Positions 1-12,035 of a stretch of 64,000 nucleotides of DNA are shown piece by piece. Origin of the DNA: Xanthostigma xanthostigma (taxonomy: Eukaryota > Arthropoda > Insecta > Raphidioptera > Raphidiidae); contig OY754468.1 of the NCBI GenBank assembly GCA_963575645.1, positions 13,888,001-13,952,000 of the forward strand. The letters are read 5' to 3'. Each line of letters starts with the position of its first letter. Position 1 is the first letter of the stretch. Made by a program: the position numbers and the translations under genes. The notes below the pieces were generated by a model. That model saw nothing but the letters and a program-made list of their open reading frames with translations, was not told the DNA's origin and did no database searches.

Positions 1-224
1 TCGAAACAACTCACAAAATCCCTATTTTCTAGATTTGAATTATATCACCATGAAAACCAGATAATGTACATAACTAAAACTTGAAAATTGGATATTATCT
101 CATTTACCGTATATTAGAAACTGAATTTTTAATATCCAATAACTCAAAAACTATACGTCTAACGGTTCAAAGGTTTTTAACAACAAAACCGTAAGATAAA
201 ATCTTTCATGCACATTGGGTTTAA

Positions 225-612
225 TTAAATATACTGCAAAAATCAAAACTTTAAGGTATATGTCAAATTTGCCATGTCAATACATATATAGCTGTTTAAT
301 GATTGTTAAAAATAATATGAACAATTTTAATGATCATACTGTGATTCATAGTCATGATACTAGAAAAAAGTTAAATCTCTGCCTACCATTGCACAAATAT
401 GCTAAGACTACATACATACCAAATTTTTATGGTATACCTACAATGTTTTAATAAATTACCACTCGAAACAAGAATTTTAGAATCAAGAAATTTTAAAAGA
501 AAGGTAAAGAAATTTTTATTAGAAAATTGTTTCTCCAGCATAAAAGAATTCTTTGACTGTCAATATGTACATTAATTATTGTACGAATGACAATAAACTT
601 TATTATTATTAT
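225..612 (+). mobile_element. 3' end of a non-LTR retrotransposon (LINE)
   Basis: The plus strand encodes the C-terminal tail of a LINE reverse transcriptase: a HSHDTRKKLNL segment, then in another frame FNKLPLETRILESRNFKRKV and KKFLLENCFSSIKEFF, ending at a stop near 573. The order (H-x-TR, a Y/F-N-x-LP motif, a basic 'FK..KKFL' helix) is typical of Jockey/I/CR1-type ORF2 ends. A short 3' UTR and a TTATTATTATT tail (about 597-612) follow, the usual LINE 3' terminus. The frame change at about 450 shows it is dead. The clade cannot be fixed from so little sequence. Confidence 0.75.
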
Positions 613-639
613 TTTAAAAAATCATGATTATTTTCCTAA

Positions 640-785
640 ACTAGTTTAGCCTAGGCTAAACTAGTTTGACCTATCGAGCTTAGGCCAGACTAGTTTGGCC
701 TAGGCTAAACTAGTTTGTCCTATCGAGCTTAGGCCAAACTAGTTTGGCCTAGGCTGAACTAGTTTGTCCTGAAATCGGGTTTGGC
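640..785. repeat. 49-bp tandem repeat, about three copies
   Basis: Units start at 640, 689 and 738. Each holds the palindromes ACTAGT and CCTAGG and the word TATCGAGCTTAGGCC; the third copy decays after about 30 bp. Each unit could fold on itself. No coding potential is seen. Confidence 0.85.
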
Positions 786-2289
786 CGGTAACATATACAA
801 GTTATGTTTAACAAAATATTAAACTCAAAAAAAGTGCCAAGAGATTGGTCAAACATATAGGCTCGACGGCGAGGAGTTTTGGGTGTATTTTTCGGGCACA
901 TGCGAGATTATTGTTGAAATCGCTTCGTTTTAGCGTGTAGTTCAACCCTCTAAGCTTACAAATTGTTGGTGTGCTTGATTTTATAATTAATAAATAAGTG
1001 ACGAAAATAGTGTTTTTTTTCTCTATTTCCTTTAATATTTCCGTTCCTTTTGACTTTTAGTATAGCATCTGCATTGAGAAAATTGTTCCTTATGAAATTT
1101 CTTAAAAAATGAGCACTGACAGAGGTCGCTAAGTGCAATTGTTAACTTGCAAATAGCCCCGAAAGGTAAAAAAACACGTTTTTTTCAATATTTTTTTACT
1201 AAAAAATGACCGCACATAGATGGCTGAAAATTCTCAGAAATGATGTCTATGTTGACCCAAATATGCATGAATAATTTTAGCGTCATCGGTCAATTACTTC
1301 TCGAGTAATTAACGATCACTTTTTGTTTCCTTAATTGCAAATTGCGCCATTTTTTTCGCAAACGGATTTCGCTGGTCGAACCAAGGCAGAAAAATCACAA
1401 ATCCATTCAACTTTAGTATCCCGTTGGAATTTTTGGAAAAAATTAATTCTAACCGATTTTATAACGATTGAATATTGGAAAAGTTATATGGTTTTATACG
1501 TTTGTTTAAAATTGGTATCGCTAAAGACGATCTCAAAACAAATGGAAAACGCCTTGGCGGCACTGGAAATGTGGAAGTGGCGAAAAATTATGAAGATTTC
1601 ATGGGTAACGAAAACATCTAACACAGAACGCGCTGGTGTAGTTAACAAATTTCTGCTCGCTCGATTTTCATGTGAAAAATACATTTACACGTTTACTTCG
1701 TAAAATTTTCCGTTTTTTCCAATCACATTTTTCTAAAAATGAGTCGGGAAGAAGATATTGTCAGAAAACTGTTTTTAGGCGCCATTTTTTCAATATAGCG
1801 GCGCGAGCTTCAATGTTTAGACATTATTTCGGTTTGGAGCCTGACCTAATGAGATATGTAATAAAATGTTTCAATTTTTCCAAAATAGAAAACGAATATT
1901 TCTTAACTTTTTTTACCTCATATAGAGGAATGAATATTAATAAAACTGTAAGTAAATCGATATGAACAAAACAAAAAGAAATGATAAAACTATTAATAAA
2001 AAAATTAAACAATTATGGTAGATTAAATCAGACATTTACATTTATGAGAGCATTACTGCAAGCCGGCATTAAATCCTAATATTATACAACAACCCTAATT
2101 ATTGTTGAGGGCATTACCCTTAGTGTAAATAAATATCTGATACGATCTAAGGTAATTGCTTAATTTTTACCTTTTCAGTACCTATATAGAGAGGTTATTG
2201 TAATGTGTCTGAAAATAGATAATAAAATTTTCAACATATTTTTATGTTTCAACGTTCAACATTACGCTTTTGAAAAAAGTAGGTAGATA
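786..2289. other. Largely featureless AT-rich interval with a LINE relic
   Basis: No host gene is seen. The one recognisable piece is at about 1530-1640 on the plus strand, which translates to ALEMWKWRKIMKISWVTKTS. This resembles the 'AFEMW.WRR..KI.WT...TNEEVL' stretch near the C terminus of RTE/R1-like LINE reverse transcriptases. It is too short to bound or classify. Confidence 0.5.
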
Positions 2290-3002
2290 TACAGGGTGTT
2301 CACGCGAGGAACAAAGACGAGTTTATTTCGGAAATGAAGACGCTTAAAGAAACATGTTTGAGACAAAAGTTGTTAGGTTCGATCTGCTCTACAGCTGGAA
2401 AATATTTTCAACTATACAGGTTGTCCTATTTAAGCGGGGCAGACCAAAGTTATGTTTTCTTTAATGCAGCACCCTGTTTTTATTTGATTTTTGAATTTTG
2501 CACCTAATTGTAAATAGAAACTGTAAGGGAAGCGTTGCTCGAAAAATAAGCAGTTTTTGAGTTATTCAAGTTTTTTTGAAATTTTAGACATATGCAGACC
2601 TTTACCTAAAATTCGAGATAGCCCAAACAAAAAACTTTATCAAACTGATATTTTGGAGATCAATAGGTAATGAAAGAGCAAATTAATTTTTGTGTTCAAA
2701 AAAAAAATTTCAAATTATTGTACTTCTTTTATCTAACTTAAATCGCGTATAACTTGTGAAAGTTAAATACAACGGGATGGTTTAGATGCCCGAATTGCTT
2801 TCTTTAGGATATTTACATTTTTATAAAGGTTTCCCTAGACCTAAATCTGGTATTCTCGTGTTTATTGCGACTTGAATGCGATATTGCGAAATTTCACTTT
2901 TTAAAAGAACTGTGGCAGTGTGCTGTGAAGTATTTTTACCTAAACAGTTGAAAATAGTCATTTCGTTTAATTTTGACAGATTTCGATTTGCAGTAGGTAC
3001 TT

Positions 3003-3226
3003 ATTTTTTGACGTGATAACGTCTTATAAATTGATGAAACAACAGCTGCACGCACGAAAAAGTGTAACGTTCCTAACGTTCCGCCTGACCCTATGCGTGC
3101 AAGCGAGAGCGCAGTATGCTTCGGCCCAAGTTTGACAGCTACTAAAATTTAGGTTATGTATTACGGAATATGTTATCACGTAAAACTATCGTCCGTAAAC
3201 CGACTTTACAGACAACCAATTTTTTT
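3003..3226. repeat. Dispersed repeat inserted inside the mariner element
   Basis: This segment begins with TTTTTTGACGTGATAACG and ends near GACTTTACAGACAACC. It recurs in inverted orientation at 52925-53165 inside an intron of the FAS-like gene. Both copies share GTGATAACGTC and TTATCACGT at opposite ends and a GC-richer middle with many CG dinucleotides. It lies between the left arm and the transposase start, so it probably arrived after the mariner element. The family is not identified; a MITE is likely. Confidence 0.7.
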
Positions 3227-3277
3227 ATTTCAGTTTGTGTTTCCAGGGTATAATTTAAACAAAAACGAATTCTCAAA

Positions 3278-4229
3278 ATGCATTTACTGTTAGTGAATAC
3301 AGTGATATGATTTTAATTTTAGGAGAAGTAAAATGTGTTGTTGATCGGGCAGTACGTTTATATCTCGAAAGATATGCAGATTGTCGTCAGCCCGATAGAT
3401 CTGTTTTTCAGAAAACGTTAGACAGATTTCGTGCTACTGGTAATATCGTCTTGAAAAAAAGAAACAGAAGAGAAAATGATGAAAATTAAATTATGGTGTT
3501 GGCTGCAATTAATGCAGATCCAACTACGAGCCAGCGAATTATAAGTAGGGAAGTTGGGATTTCTCTAGGTAAGGTAAATAAAATTATTAACCAATATACA
3601 TTTCATCCCTACTACTTTAATTTGACTCAAGAACTTTGTGAAGAAGATTTTCAATGCCGAATAAATTTTTGCGATTGGTTTGATCACGAAAAAAATAATA
3701 CACCTAATCTAGAAAATTTTATTTTATTTACTGATGAAGCAACATTCAAAAACAATAGAAATATGAACCGACATAATATGCATTATTATGCTATTGAAAA
3801 TCCGCACTGGATGCGGGAAGTCATTAGTGACAAGGTGATTGGACCGTTTTTTTTTGAGAGACATTTTAATGGAGACATGTACCTGGAATTTCTGCAGGAA
3901 TCGTTACCACAGCTACTAGAGGAAATACCGCTTAATATTAGAGCCATAATGTGGTTTCAACAAGATGGGGCACCACCACACTACTATCGACAATACGCAA
4001 TTATTTACCGACAATATTTCAGCAACGTTGGATTGGAAGAGGTGCTCCGGTTGCTTGGCCCCCTAGGTCACCAGATCTGACCATTATGGACTTTTTTCTT
4101 TGGGGTTATGTGAAGCAGTTAGTAAATGCAATAGCTCCTACAACACCTTATGACATGAAGCAAAGAATACGTATTGGTTCGCAAGTATCACAGCTGAGAT
4201 GCTTCAGAATGTCAGAAACAATTTATTAA
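3278..4229 (+). pseudogene. Broken mariner-like transposase (DUF4817 HTH plus DDE/D domain)
   Basis: The N-terminal part (about 3285-3489) encodes FTVSEYSDM and a helix-turn-helix with RLYLERYADCRQPDRSVFQK, like the DUF4817 domain found with insect mariner-type transposases. The catalytic core follows: FILFTDEATF (first Asp), MWFQQDGAPPH (second Asp), and in another frame WPPRSPDLTIMDFFLWGY (third Asp). The spacing between the last two is about 36-37 residues. A stop lies at 3487-3489, the frame changes near 3990, and a base seems missing near the ATG at 3278. No active protein is expected. Confidence 0.88.
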
Positions 4230-5054
4230 AGAGAATACAGTTGTGTATTCAAAATGAAGGCCGACAATTCGAGCACTTGTTTTAAGTTTTATTCTGTTAT
4301 GTTAATTTCATAATTATTTTTTTAAATATTACTTTTGTAAAACAAATAAATTTGTTTATTGATATGAGTTTTAAAATGACGATTTTCAACTGTTTAGGTA
4401 AAAATACTTCACAGCACACTGCAGCAGTTCCTTTAAAAGGTGAAATTTCTCAATATCGCATTCAAGTCGCAATAAACACGAAAATGCCAGGGAACCCTTT
4501 ATAAAACTGTTAGTAAATATCCTAAAGAAAGCAATTCGGGCATAAAAACCACCCCGTTGTATTTAACTTTCACAAGCTATACGCGATTTAAGTTAGATAA
4601 AAGAAGAACAATATTTTGAACACCCTGTATAGTAAATTATTTTTTTGAATACAAAAATTTATTTGCTCTTTCAATACCTATTGATCTCCATAATATCAGT
4701 TTGATAAAGTTTTTCGTTTGGGGTATCTCGAATTTTAGGTAAAGGTCCTGCATATTATGTCAAAATTTCGAAAAAACTTGAATAACTGCTAATTTTTCGA
4801 GCAACGTTTCCCTTACAGTTTCTATTTACAATTAGGTGCAGAATTCAAAAATAAAATTAAAACAGGATGCATTAAAGAAAACATAACTTTAGTCTGCCCC
4901 GTTTAAATAGGACAACCTATATAGTTGAAAATATTTTCCAGCTGTAGAGCAGATCGAACCACACAACTTTTATCTGAAACATGTTTCTGTAAGCGTCTTC
5001 ATTTCCGAAATAAACTTGCATTTGTTCCTCGCATGAACACTGTATATACAAATA

Positions 5055-5751
5055 TATAAAGCTGAAGAGTTTGTTTGTTTGGTTGGTTGAACGCGCTAAT
5101 CTCAGAAAGTACTGGTTCGAATTGAAATTTTTTTTTTGTTAGATAGCCCATTTATCGAGGAAGGCTATAGGCTATATAATATAACGCTACGACCAATTGG
5201 AGCAGAACATCAATGAAAAATGTTGCAAGATGTATCTCAAAATTAGTCCGTCCGACAAATATTATCAGGTGAAATGCCTTAACTAAATATTGCAATATTA
5301 GCGCTTCAAGTTCACAAGCTTGGATAGCACAGTCGGTAGAGCGTAAGACTCTTAATGCCAGGGTCTTGGGTTCAAGCCTCACGCCGGCTAATATATTTTT
5401 ATTTTTTTTATTTCCACTATTTAAAATTAAATAAATCTAAATAGTAGCTCATTTGAAAACTGTTACATTTATAGGTACCTATAGATAAAAATATATTTCG
5501 TACAGTGTTTTTAATTAAATATTTATTATATTTTATTAATTACGGTAATAAATGTTTTAAGAGAAATTTATTACTTAATAAAAGTATAAATACTGCTTTT
5601 TAACGACAAAAACTTTTGAACGGTAACTCCGATCATTATGAAGTTTGGACACAACATTCATCTCGGTAAACTAAGATGAATGTGCGTACTCATGTCGCTC
5701 CCTTCCCCATTCGTTCTTTTGCACCCGGATGAAACCGAGCGGGACCGCTAG
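5055..5751 (+). mobile_element. Non-autonomous Helitron-like element
   Basis: The start carries AAAGCTGAAGAGTTTGTTTG and GAACGCGCTAATCTCAG, a head repeated in truncated form at 12275-12380. The end is CGAGCGGGACCGCTAG followed by T, with a short CCCGG/CCGAG hairpin just upstream. This matches the Helitron rule of a 3' hairpin followed by CTRR and insertion before T. It carries no Rep/helicase coding. The 22727-23302 element ends in almost the same sequence. A tRNA-like sequence sits inside (5318-5389). Confidence 0.65.
5318..5389 (+). tRNA. tRNA-Lys(CTT)-like sequence, probably a pseudogene or SINE head
   Basis: The A box (TAGCACAGTCGG) and B box (GGTTCAAGCC) are good. The anticodon loop CTCTTAA gives anticodon CTT, and the 3' part ends in CACGCCGGCT. 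A T-rich run follows, as at a Pol III terminator. However, the anticodon stem (TAAGA against TGCCA) hardly pairs and the acceptor stem is imperfect. I therefore read it as a decayed tRNA-Lys copy or the tRNA-derived head of a SINE. It lies inside the Helitron-like element. Confidence 0.55.
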
Positions 5752-6522
5752 TGTTTAATATGTGTGTGTACGTAGAGTACAAACGCGTTAAGTTAAATAC
5801 TGCTACGTCACTGATCGACAATTGCGGTTGTTCTGTCTTCTTCATGTCTTCTTCTACTTGAACTCAGTAATGTAGTGTGCTATAATTAATAATTTAAATT
5901 TTTATCCTTGTTCAGTCGACTGTCATTGTTTGAGGGCGGCGGTTGGATGCCATTAAGTTGATGACGTGGCGGTGTTTAACTTGCAGCGTTTGGACTCTAT
6001 GTACGTGGTTAGTTTATTTCTCGTGAATAAAAAATGATATCAACTTCAGTAGGGTGCTAATCGAAGGGCATTAACGTTAACAGGATCCGAAACAAATTCA
6101 AAATCAGTTCAGCCGTTTTTTTGTTTAAATAAATAGACCGCAAAAAATTGGTTTTTAGGATTTCTTGAAAAAAATTATCGGATTTTATTTGTTCTGGTAG
6201 TGGAGCAGATAAGCAGATTGTGCACTGCATGGTGTTTGACACAGAGGTTCCTCTACAATCTACATATTGTTAAAAGATATAGATATTGGGGCACGTGAGA
6301 TCTAGCCTTTGATGGCAATGAAGTTGTAAATACTACTCCTATAGATGTGTTTCTGCAAAAATAAGAAGGACTATTATAGATATACAAAAAAGTTTAAAAT
6401 AAAAATTGTTTCATTGTTAGATCTTTAATAATTTGGATGTCACACATTTTTGGGTATGTGGAAATGTATATTGTTCTTTTCTCCACAATGTAATAGCTCG
6501 TAAAGAATAAGTTTTAATAAAA

Positions 6523-7215
6523 TATTTTTAACAAAAAAATTGAACGGACTTCAAAATATGCACTAAAAAGTCAAAAATAATTGCGTATTGAAATGAAAAA
6601 TATTAGACTACTTAAAATTCAATCAAATTATTACGATAATATCATGTACTTACAATTATTGTAATTTTTGGAGTCGGTGTCACATCGGAATTCGAAAGTA
6701 GCAATTTAAATCTTACATGTCTCTAGTTCTCGGAATAGATTTCATTTTGGCTGACACCGACTCCAAAAATAACAATAATAATTGTAAGTACATGATATTA
6801 TCGTAATAATTTGATTGAATTTTAAGTAGTCTAATATTTTTCATTTCAATACGCAATTATTTTTGACTTTTTAGTGCATATTTTGAAGTCGGTTCAATTT
6901 TTTTGTTAAAAATATTTCATTTTTTTTTTAGTGTTAGACATATATAATTTAAAAAATCGGTCCACAACTGACGGAGAAATCGGTGAACATACATAAAAAA
7001 CATTATGCGTGCCTTTGAAATTTGAGAGTTTCCCTCGATTTCTCCGGGTTCCACCATCAGATCCTGACTTGGTTCCGATGAGACCACCTCGGAAGTGCAC
7101 TCTTTCGAATAAAAAAAGAATTTTGAAAATCGGTCCATAATTGACGGAGAAATCGGTGAAAAAATATATATACAGTTGAACATAGCACCTCCTCCTTTTT
7201 TGAAGTCGGTTAAAA
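6523..7215. repeat. Inverted-repeat DNA element and related flank
   Basis: Arms of about 165 bp, 6523-6690 and 6748-6915, are inverted copies separated by about 60 bp. Their tips read TTGAACGGACTTCAAAATAT and its complement. The stretch 6916-7215 holds two direct copies of a CGGTCCA.AA.TGACGGAGAAAT motif and ends TTGAAGTCGGTTAAAAAT, resembling the same tip. The whole may be one compound MITE. No protein is recognised. Confidence 0.7.
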
Positions 7216-7929
7216 ATCAACTTGTCAGTTACGACTATGGTAGGAACAGAGATAGCAAAGCAGGCGTGGATTTCGTAGACGGCCCAAATACACTACAACC
7301 CGAGTCGAAATATCCAACCTGGAATCAACCTTTAGATCCTGAATTCCTTTGATGTTTCATTTGCTGCCATGTATTAAAACCTTTAATCAACCTTAACCGT
7401 CTAAAACAAGTAGGGTTTTAAGGGGCATATCAGACTTGTTTCAACTCTGTTTCGGCCCTGGAAAACCTGAACAATGTATTAATAATACTATTTTACAGCT
7501 TGACATCCTAAAGTAACGATTCTGACATTTAATATGAAACTTGTTTTAACGTGTTAAGGTACTGATATGAGAATATCGCAGAATATCGACAGTATATGTT
7601 TAACTTTGAACTGAAAAACAATAAAATAAATATTTGTTGTGTATTTTTGATAAATGTATTTTTATGAACATGTTTTTAATTACCTATTTATATTTTTGAT
7701 ACTAGGTATTTTTGGATGTGTTATATTATCAAAGCTGTATTTAAAATAATATTGATAGTTAGGTTAAGGAGGTCGGGTGACAGCTACATGATTTGTTGAA
7801 TGTTTAAATTTTTTTCTGTTATTCATACAAATTGTTATTTTTAAACTATCATTTATGGTATGCGATTATAATTTTTTGTAGATTATAATATTATGGTAAA
7901 ATTATTAATAAAAATCGCAGGATTGTGGA
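7216..7929. other. No feature seen
   Basis: AT-rich sequence with no supported coding region, RNA gene or clear repeat. Confidence 0.5.
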
Positions 7930-8940
7930 CAAAAAGTTATTTATTAATTAGTGTACGACGTTTCGTCTATAAATTTAGACTTTTTCAAGTACAAATGTGA
8001 AAATTTAAAACAAAAATTATGAAAATAAACATTAATTACTAACCATATAGCAATTAACAAAAGTTACGGTACATAAGACAAAAACATGGCAACATAAGTT
8101 TATGTATACATTTTAAACAATAAAAATAAATAAAAATACGAAAGTTAGTTCAATTTCATTACATAGTTATACTGACTAGTTAAATTTTGAGTATCTGTTC
8201 TGTAATTAATAGAATTGTTTTTTCTAATAAAACACATTTCACTGACATTGCGTTTCTTCCAATTTGACTCTTTGTCTAATATTTGAACTTCATCAAATAG
8301 AAATTTATGTCCAGTGTTGAAATGATGAGATGACAACGCGGTCTTATTATCACTTAATAAATTTATATTTCTATAGTCCACTCTGTGTTGTTAAATTCTA
8401 TGTTTTAGTAATTGTTTTGTTTGCCCCACATAGTACTTATTACATTCGCAAGGTATTTTATAAATGATATTAGATTGATGTAAAATAGGTGTTTTATCTT
8501 TAAGACTTGTGAACAACCTATCTAATTTATTTAAGTTATAAAACACCAACTTGATATTTGTGTTAGAAAATAGTCTGTTGATCTTGTAGGATACGTTCTT
8601 GACGAATGGAAATCTAACATACATCTTGGTAGAGTTAGTTCTTTCAGCCACAGTATCCAACGTGTTATTCGGGTGATTTTGGTCCTCTATAAACTTATTG
8701 ATGCATTGATGTATAAAGTAGACAGGGTAATTATTAGCTTTTAAGATATTTTCAACTTTCTTAAAATTGTCATTATGGTAATCTTGGTGACTTAATTTTG
8801 TTACCCTGTGTAACAAGCTTCTTTTATAACACTAATTTTCTGCTGTATTGAATGGTTTGAGCGATAATTCAGAAGCCTGCCTGAATGCGATGGTGTCTAA
8901 AAATGGTATTGATTTATCAACTTCTCCATATTATTACCAA
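7930..8940 (-). mobile_element. Penelope-like element, 3' portion
   Basis: On the minus strand, 8940-8816 reads DKSIPFLDT, like the end of a Penelope reverse transcriptase. Then 8816-8391 encodes a linker and CNKYYVGQTKQLLKHRI, the start of a GIY-YIG endonuclease. After a frame change, 8381-8145 gives HHFNTGHKFLFDEVQILDKES and a SEMCFI motif, the endonuclease C-terminal half. A hammerhead-like motif follows at 7953-7992. Reverse transcriptase plus GIY-YIG plus ribozyme is diagnostic of Penelope-like elements. The copy is 5'-truncated and interrupted. A short inverted duplicate of its upstream edge lies at about 8975-9005. Confidence 0.85.
7953..7992 (-). ncRNA. Hammerhead-ribozyme-like motif of the Penelope element
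   Basis: Read on the minus strand: CTTGAAAAAGTCTAAA, then TTTATAGACGAAACGTCG. AGTCTA and TAGAC can pair as stem II, and GAAAC-GTC matches the 3' core. The first core box (CTTGAAA) departs from CUGANGA, so cleavage is doubtful. The position next to the endonuclease agrees with the ribozymes known in Penelope-like elements. Confidence 0.5.
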
Positions 8941-9410
8941 GGTTTAATCAGTTTAATGAGAAGATCCAATTCACTATGGAGAAGGAAGTTGATAAATCAA
9001 TACCAAAATTAGTCATAATGAATGTTAACCCCTACATGTCCAATATTTCTTTACAACATCTGCCTAAGTAGAAATTCTTCATAAATAGAAAACTATAACT
9101 CGAATTTTTTGGCGTCTTACATAGGTTCTTCTGTATTTTATTTCTTGAGTAATTTAAATTATATTTTACACCGGTTTCCAAACTTTAACGCTGGGATGAA
9201 CTATGTAAAATTTCGCGCATTTTAATTCCTGAATTACTTGCACAATCCCAACTTACAAAATATAAAAATCTATAAAAAAAATGGTAATTTCATCCAATTG
9301 AAATAATACATTAATTTTTTCAATTTACAAATATAAAAACAATTAAAAAAAAGCTTACTCGCGTTACGTGGGGCTCAAACTCAAATCCCTGCAAATTTGA
9401 ATTTAACCCA

Positions 9411-9666
9411 TCTATATATAATTTCCTAATGTGTGTCGGATGTTCGTCTGTCCATCCGTCTGTCTGTTTGTCTATTTGTCCGTCCGTCTGTTTATCTTTT
9501 TGTCTGTCTTTCCAGACCCTCCAGAAGGTTTCAGTTGACCTAGGAAATTTAAAGACTTATAGTATAGGACACGGCACCGAATCGAATGTTTTGTATGTAA
9601 AATATAGACGTTATTTTGAATATTTGAACCCTGATCACGCCTGACGGAGACAGACTTAACTACTAG
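9411..9666 (+). mobile_element. Short Helitron-like element
   Basis: It starts TCTATATATAATTTCCTAAT, followed by a run of CGTCTGTCC/TGTCTGT words, and ends TTAACTACTAG before T. The TC start and CTAG-T end fit non-autonomous Helitrons. The 3' hairpin is weak (CCTGA.CACG.CTGACGG). It has no coding capacity. Confidence 0.5.
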
Positions 9667-9724
9667 TATATATTATACAATCCGGGCTTGTCGTTTGTAA
9701 CTGCTTCTATTTGGTAATCAACGC

Positions 9725-12035
9725 AGTTAATAGCCTAGTTCAAAAGTTCAAAAACGTATTAAGGATTGAAATAGCTCATACAAAAATCACCGATGGCTCA
9801 TTGGATCCGGAGTGACGTCTAGAAAAATGTATTCAAATATTTTATTAGCACATAAGCAATTGCAAAAGTTATAAACAATTTAAGATGAAAAAAAGGCATT
9901 TAGTTTTTCGCTCATATCTTAAACACCGTAAGCGACAGCAAAAACCGGAAAAAAAGATTCTTAAAGGGAAAATAATCAGTAAAAAATTCCCATCTTTATT
10001 ATTAAATATTTAAAAATATATAATAAACCAAATAAAAAAATTTGAAAAGAAGTTTGACCCTGCAGGCCATCCCTGTAACTTCCCGCTATTTTCGAGTTCA
10101 AAACGCTCAAAAATATATAAAATATAGCAAGAAGTTTATTTTTTAGCTCTTCGAGTTCAAAAAAAAAACAATTTGTTACGAAATTTTCGTTCACGATATC
10201 TCATAAACAAATGAACCGATTTTGATGCGATTTGCGGCAGTCAACGCAATTTTTTAACCTAAAAAAGTAATTTATTACAGAGTAATTATAAAAAATTACT
10301 TTTTTCCTAATTTTTCGTTCACGTTATCTCATGAACAAATGAACCAATTTTGATCTGGTTTGCGTCGATCGACGCAGTTTTTTTAGCCTAAGAAAGTAAT
10401 TTATTACCTACAAAAAAATCGATCTGATAACAATTTTAAGAATCATTTTAAAAAAACACTTTTTTACGTTTTTTTCGTTCACGGTATCTCGTGAACAAAT
10501 GGACCGATTTTGATGCGGTTTGCGGAAATCGACGCAGTTTGTTAAGGAGAAGAGCTGATTAGATTTTGGAATTAATCGGTTTAGTAGTTTAGAAAATATT
10601 TTACAAAAACAAATTTTTAAAAATTTTTTAAACTTGTTTTTTTAAGATTTCTCAAAATTTTTTGGGCCGAATCGTTTCAAATTTTCAGGAAGTCTAAGTT
10701 CACCAAGATCACGTCAGATGCCGCAAACCGCGTTTCAGTCGGACACTCCGTTCAAAAGATATAAAAGGTTTACATGCATACACACACACACGCACACACA
10801 CATACAGCCCTACGGACATTATCGCCAAAATAGTTTCAATAGCTTCCTAGGACCTCAAAACGCCGAGATCTGGCGAAAACTCGATTTTCGAAAATCGGGG
10901 TGAAACCAATAACTTCCCGATTTTTGAAAAAAAAAATTTTTTTTTTTTAAAGCGGGAATTTAAAATACATATTTATATGGCCTAATATTATTAAGTATAT
11001 ACTTATATTATGATAAAAAGGTTCATGATGGAAAAATTTATAGGCCAATTATTTAAGGGAGTACTGTCCGTTAGAGAGTTACTGTTCAGAATTAAATGAA
11101 ATTTGGCATATTGGCAGATTTTAATAAGATAAACCACCTAAAATTTCAAGAAGCTATACAGAAATCCAAAAAAAAAGTAATTATTATTAAACGTTTTTTT
11201 GCCTTTAACATTGAACCTTATGAGAAATCACAGATTTTATTAAATTTTATTAAAAGAACCATTCAGATTTCAATGAATATGGTATTCAGAAAGAAAAAAA
11301 AATTCTACACATTTTAATATTTTAAAAATTGAGGTTCAGAGCATGTAATTAGAGTAATGAGCAAAAATGTAGTTTTTATCTCGTTATTTACTATACGTAT
11401 ACCTATGACAACTCTGATATTTTAAAAACACTCGAATAAAACTTGTAACTATAGCTTTATACGCAAGTTCTAATATTTTGATTGAAACAGAGTTATTGCC
11501 AGTATACCTCTATCTCCTTTATATTACTTTTACGTGGCTTTGTCAAATCTAAATACTACTGAAGTCAATTAATGTGTTTGAGCACACATTTGATACTTGT
11601 GGTATCGACAGTACTACCTTAAACATTTTTTGGTTGTTTTCAAGGGAGACGGTTTTTCAAAAATTATTTTATGTGTGTACTCTCTGAACAGAGCGGTGCG
11701 TTGGGGCTATAACGGTCGCGCGGAACCCTATTTTCAACGTTCAATTAAAACTAAAAATAATAGATTGTAGATGGAACTTTTTTGTTGGAAAAACTTAATA
11801 CCTTTTTTCTTTCACCTTAATTTGTTTTTATTGCTTATGTGCTAATAAAATATTTTAATACATTTTTCTAGACGTCATTTCGAATCCAATGAGGCATCGG
11901 TCATTTTTTTTTTTTTTAATTTTTAAAACGAAATAAGCGAATCAGCAACTAAGGCCATTATCAGTTTTGTACGAGCTATTTCAAGCTTTAACACGTTTTT
12001 AAACTTGTGAACTAGTTACTAGACTATACCCCATG
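9725..12035. repeat. 2.3-kb repeat with ~250-bp imperfect inverted ends
   Basis: The left end (about 9725-9900) and right end (about 11800-12035, inverted) share AAAAACGTRTTAA, GAAATAGCTC, ACGTC.AGAAAAATGTATT and TTAGCACATAAGCAAT. The interior holds repeat copy A (10035-10965), a CA-rich microsatellite at about 10780-10806, and AT-rich DNA with no recognised protein. It is probably a decayed, non-coding DNA transposon. Confidence 0.6.
10035..10965 (+). repeat. Dispersed repeat, copy A (second copy at 60105-60752)
   Basis: Copy A and the copy in intron 1 of the FAS-like gene share AAAAGAAGTTTGA.CCTGCAG, AACTTCCCGCT.TTTTCGAG, ATATAAAATATAGCAAGAAG, ACATACAGCCCTACGGA and a final AATAACTTCCCGATTTTT, in the same order and orientation. 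Within copy A the stretch GATGCG.TTTGCGG..ATCGACGCA recurs about three times. The tips AACTTCCCGC and GCGGGAAGTT (clear in copy B) are inverted. This suggests a non-autonomous DNA element. Confidence 0.75.

Larger units (their letters stand above)
2292..5042 (+). mobile_element. Tc1/mariner-superfamily transposon with ~670-bp terminal inverted repeats
   Basis: The ends CAGGGTGTTCACGCGAGG (left) and CCTCGCATGAACACTG (right, inverted) are flanked by TA on both sides, the Tc1/mariner target duplication. The inverted match is not a short TIR: it runs from 2292 to about 2963 and from about 4375 to 5042, with scattered mismatches and small indels. Between the arms lies one degraded transposase gene and a second, unrelated repeat at 3003-3226. 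Long TIRs occur in some mariner relatives, but 670 bp is large for a 2.75-kb element. Confidence 0.88.

Noticed and set aside
1335-1965. Overlapping ORFs of 122 and 97 codons as a host gene
   Set aside because: Only a short stretch near 1530-1640 is meaningful, and it looks like a LINE reverse-transcriptase relic.
9429-9644. ORF beginning with Cys/Ser/Val repeats (CPSVCLS)
   Set aside because: It translates a TGTCTGTC-type simple repeat inside a short Helitron-like element.
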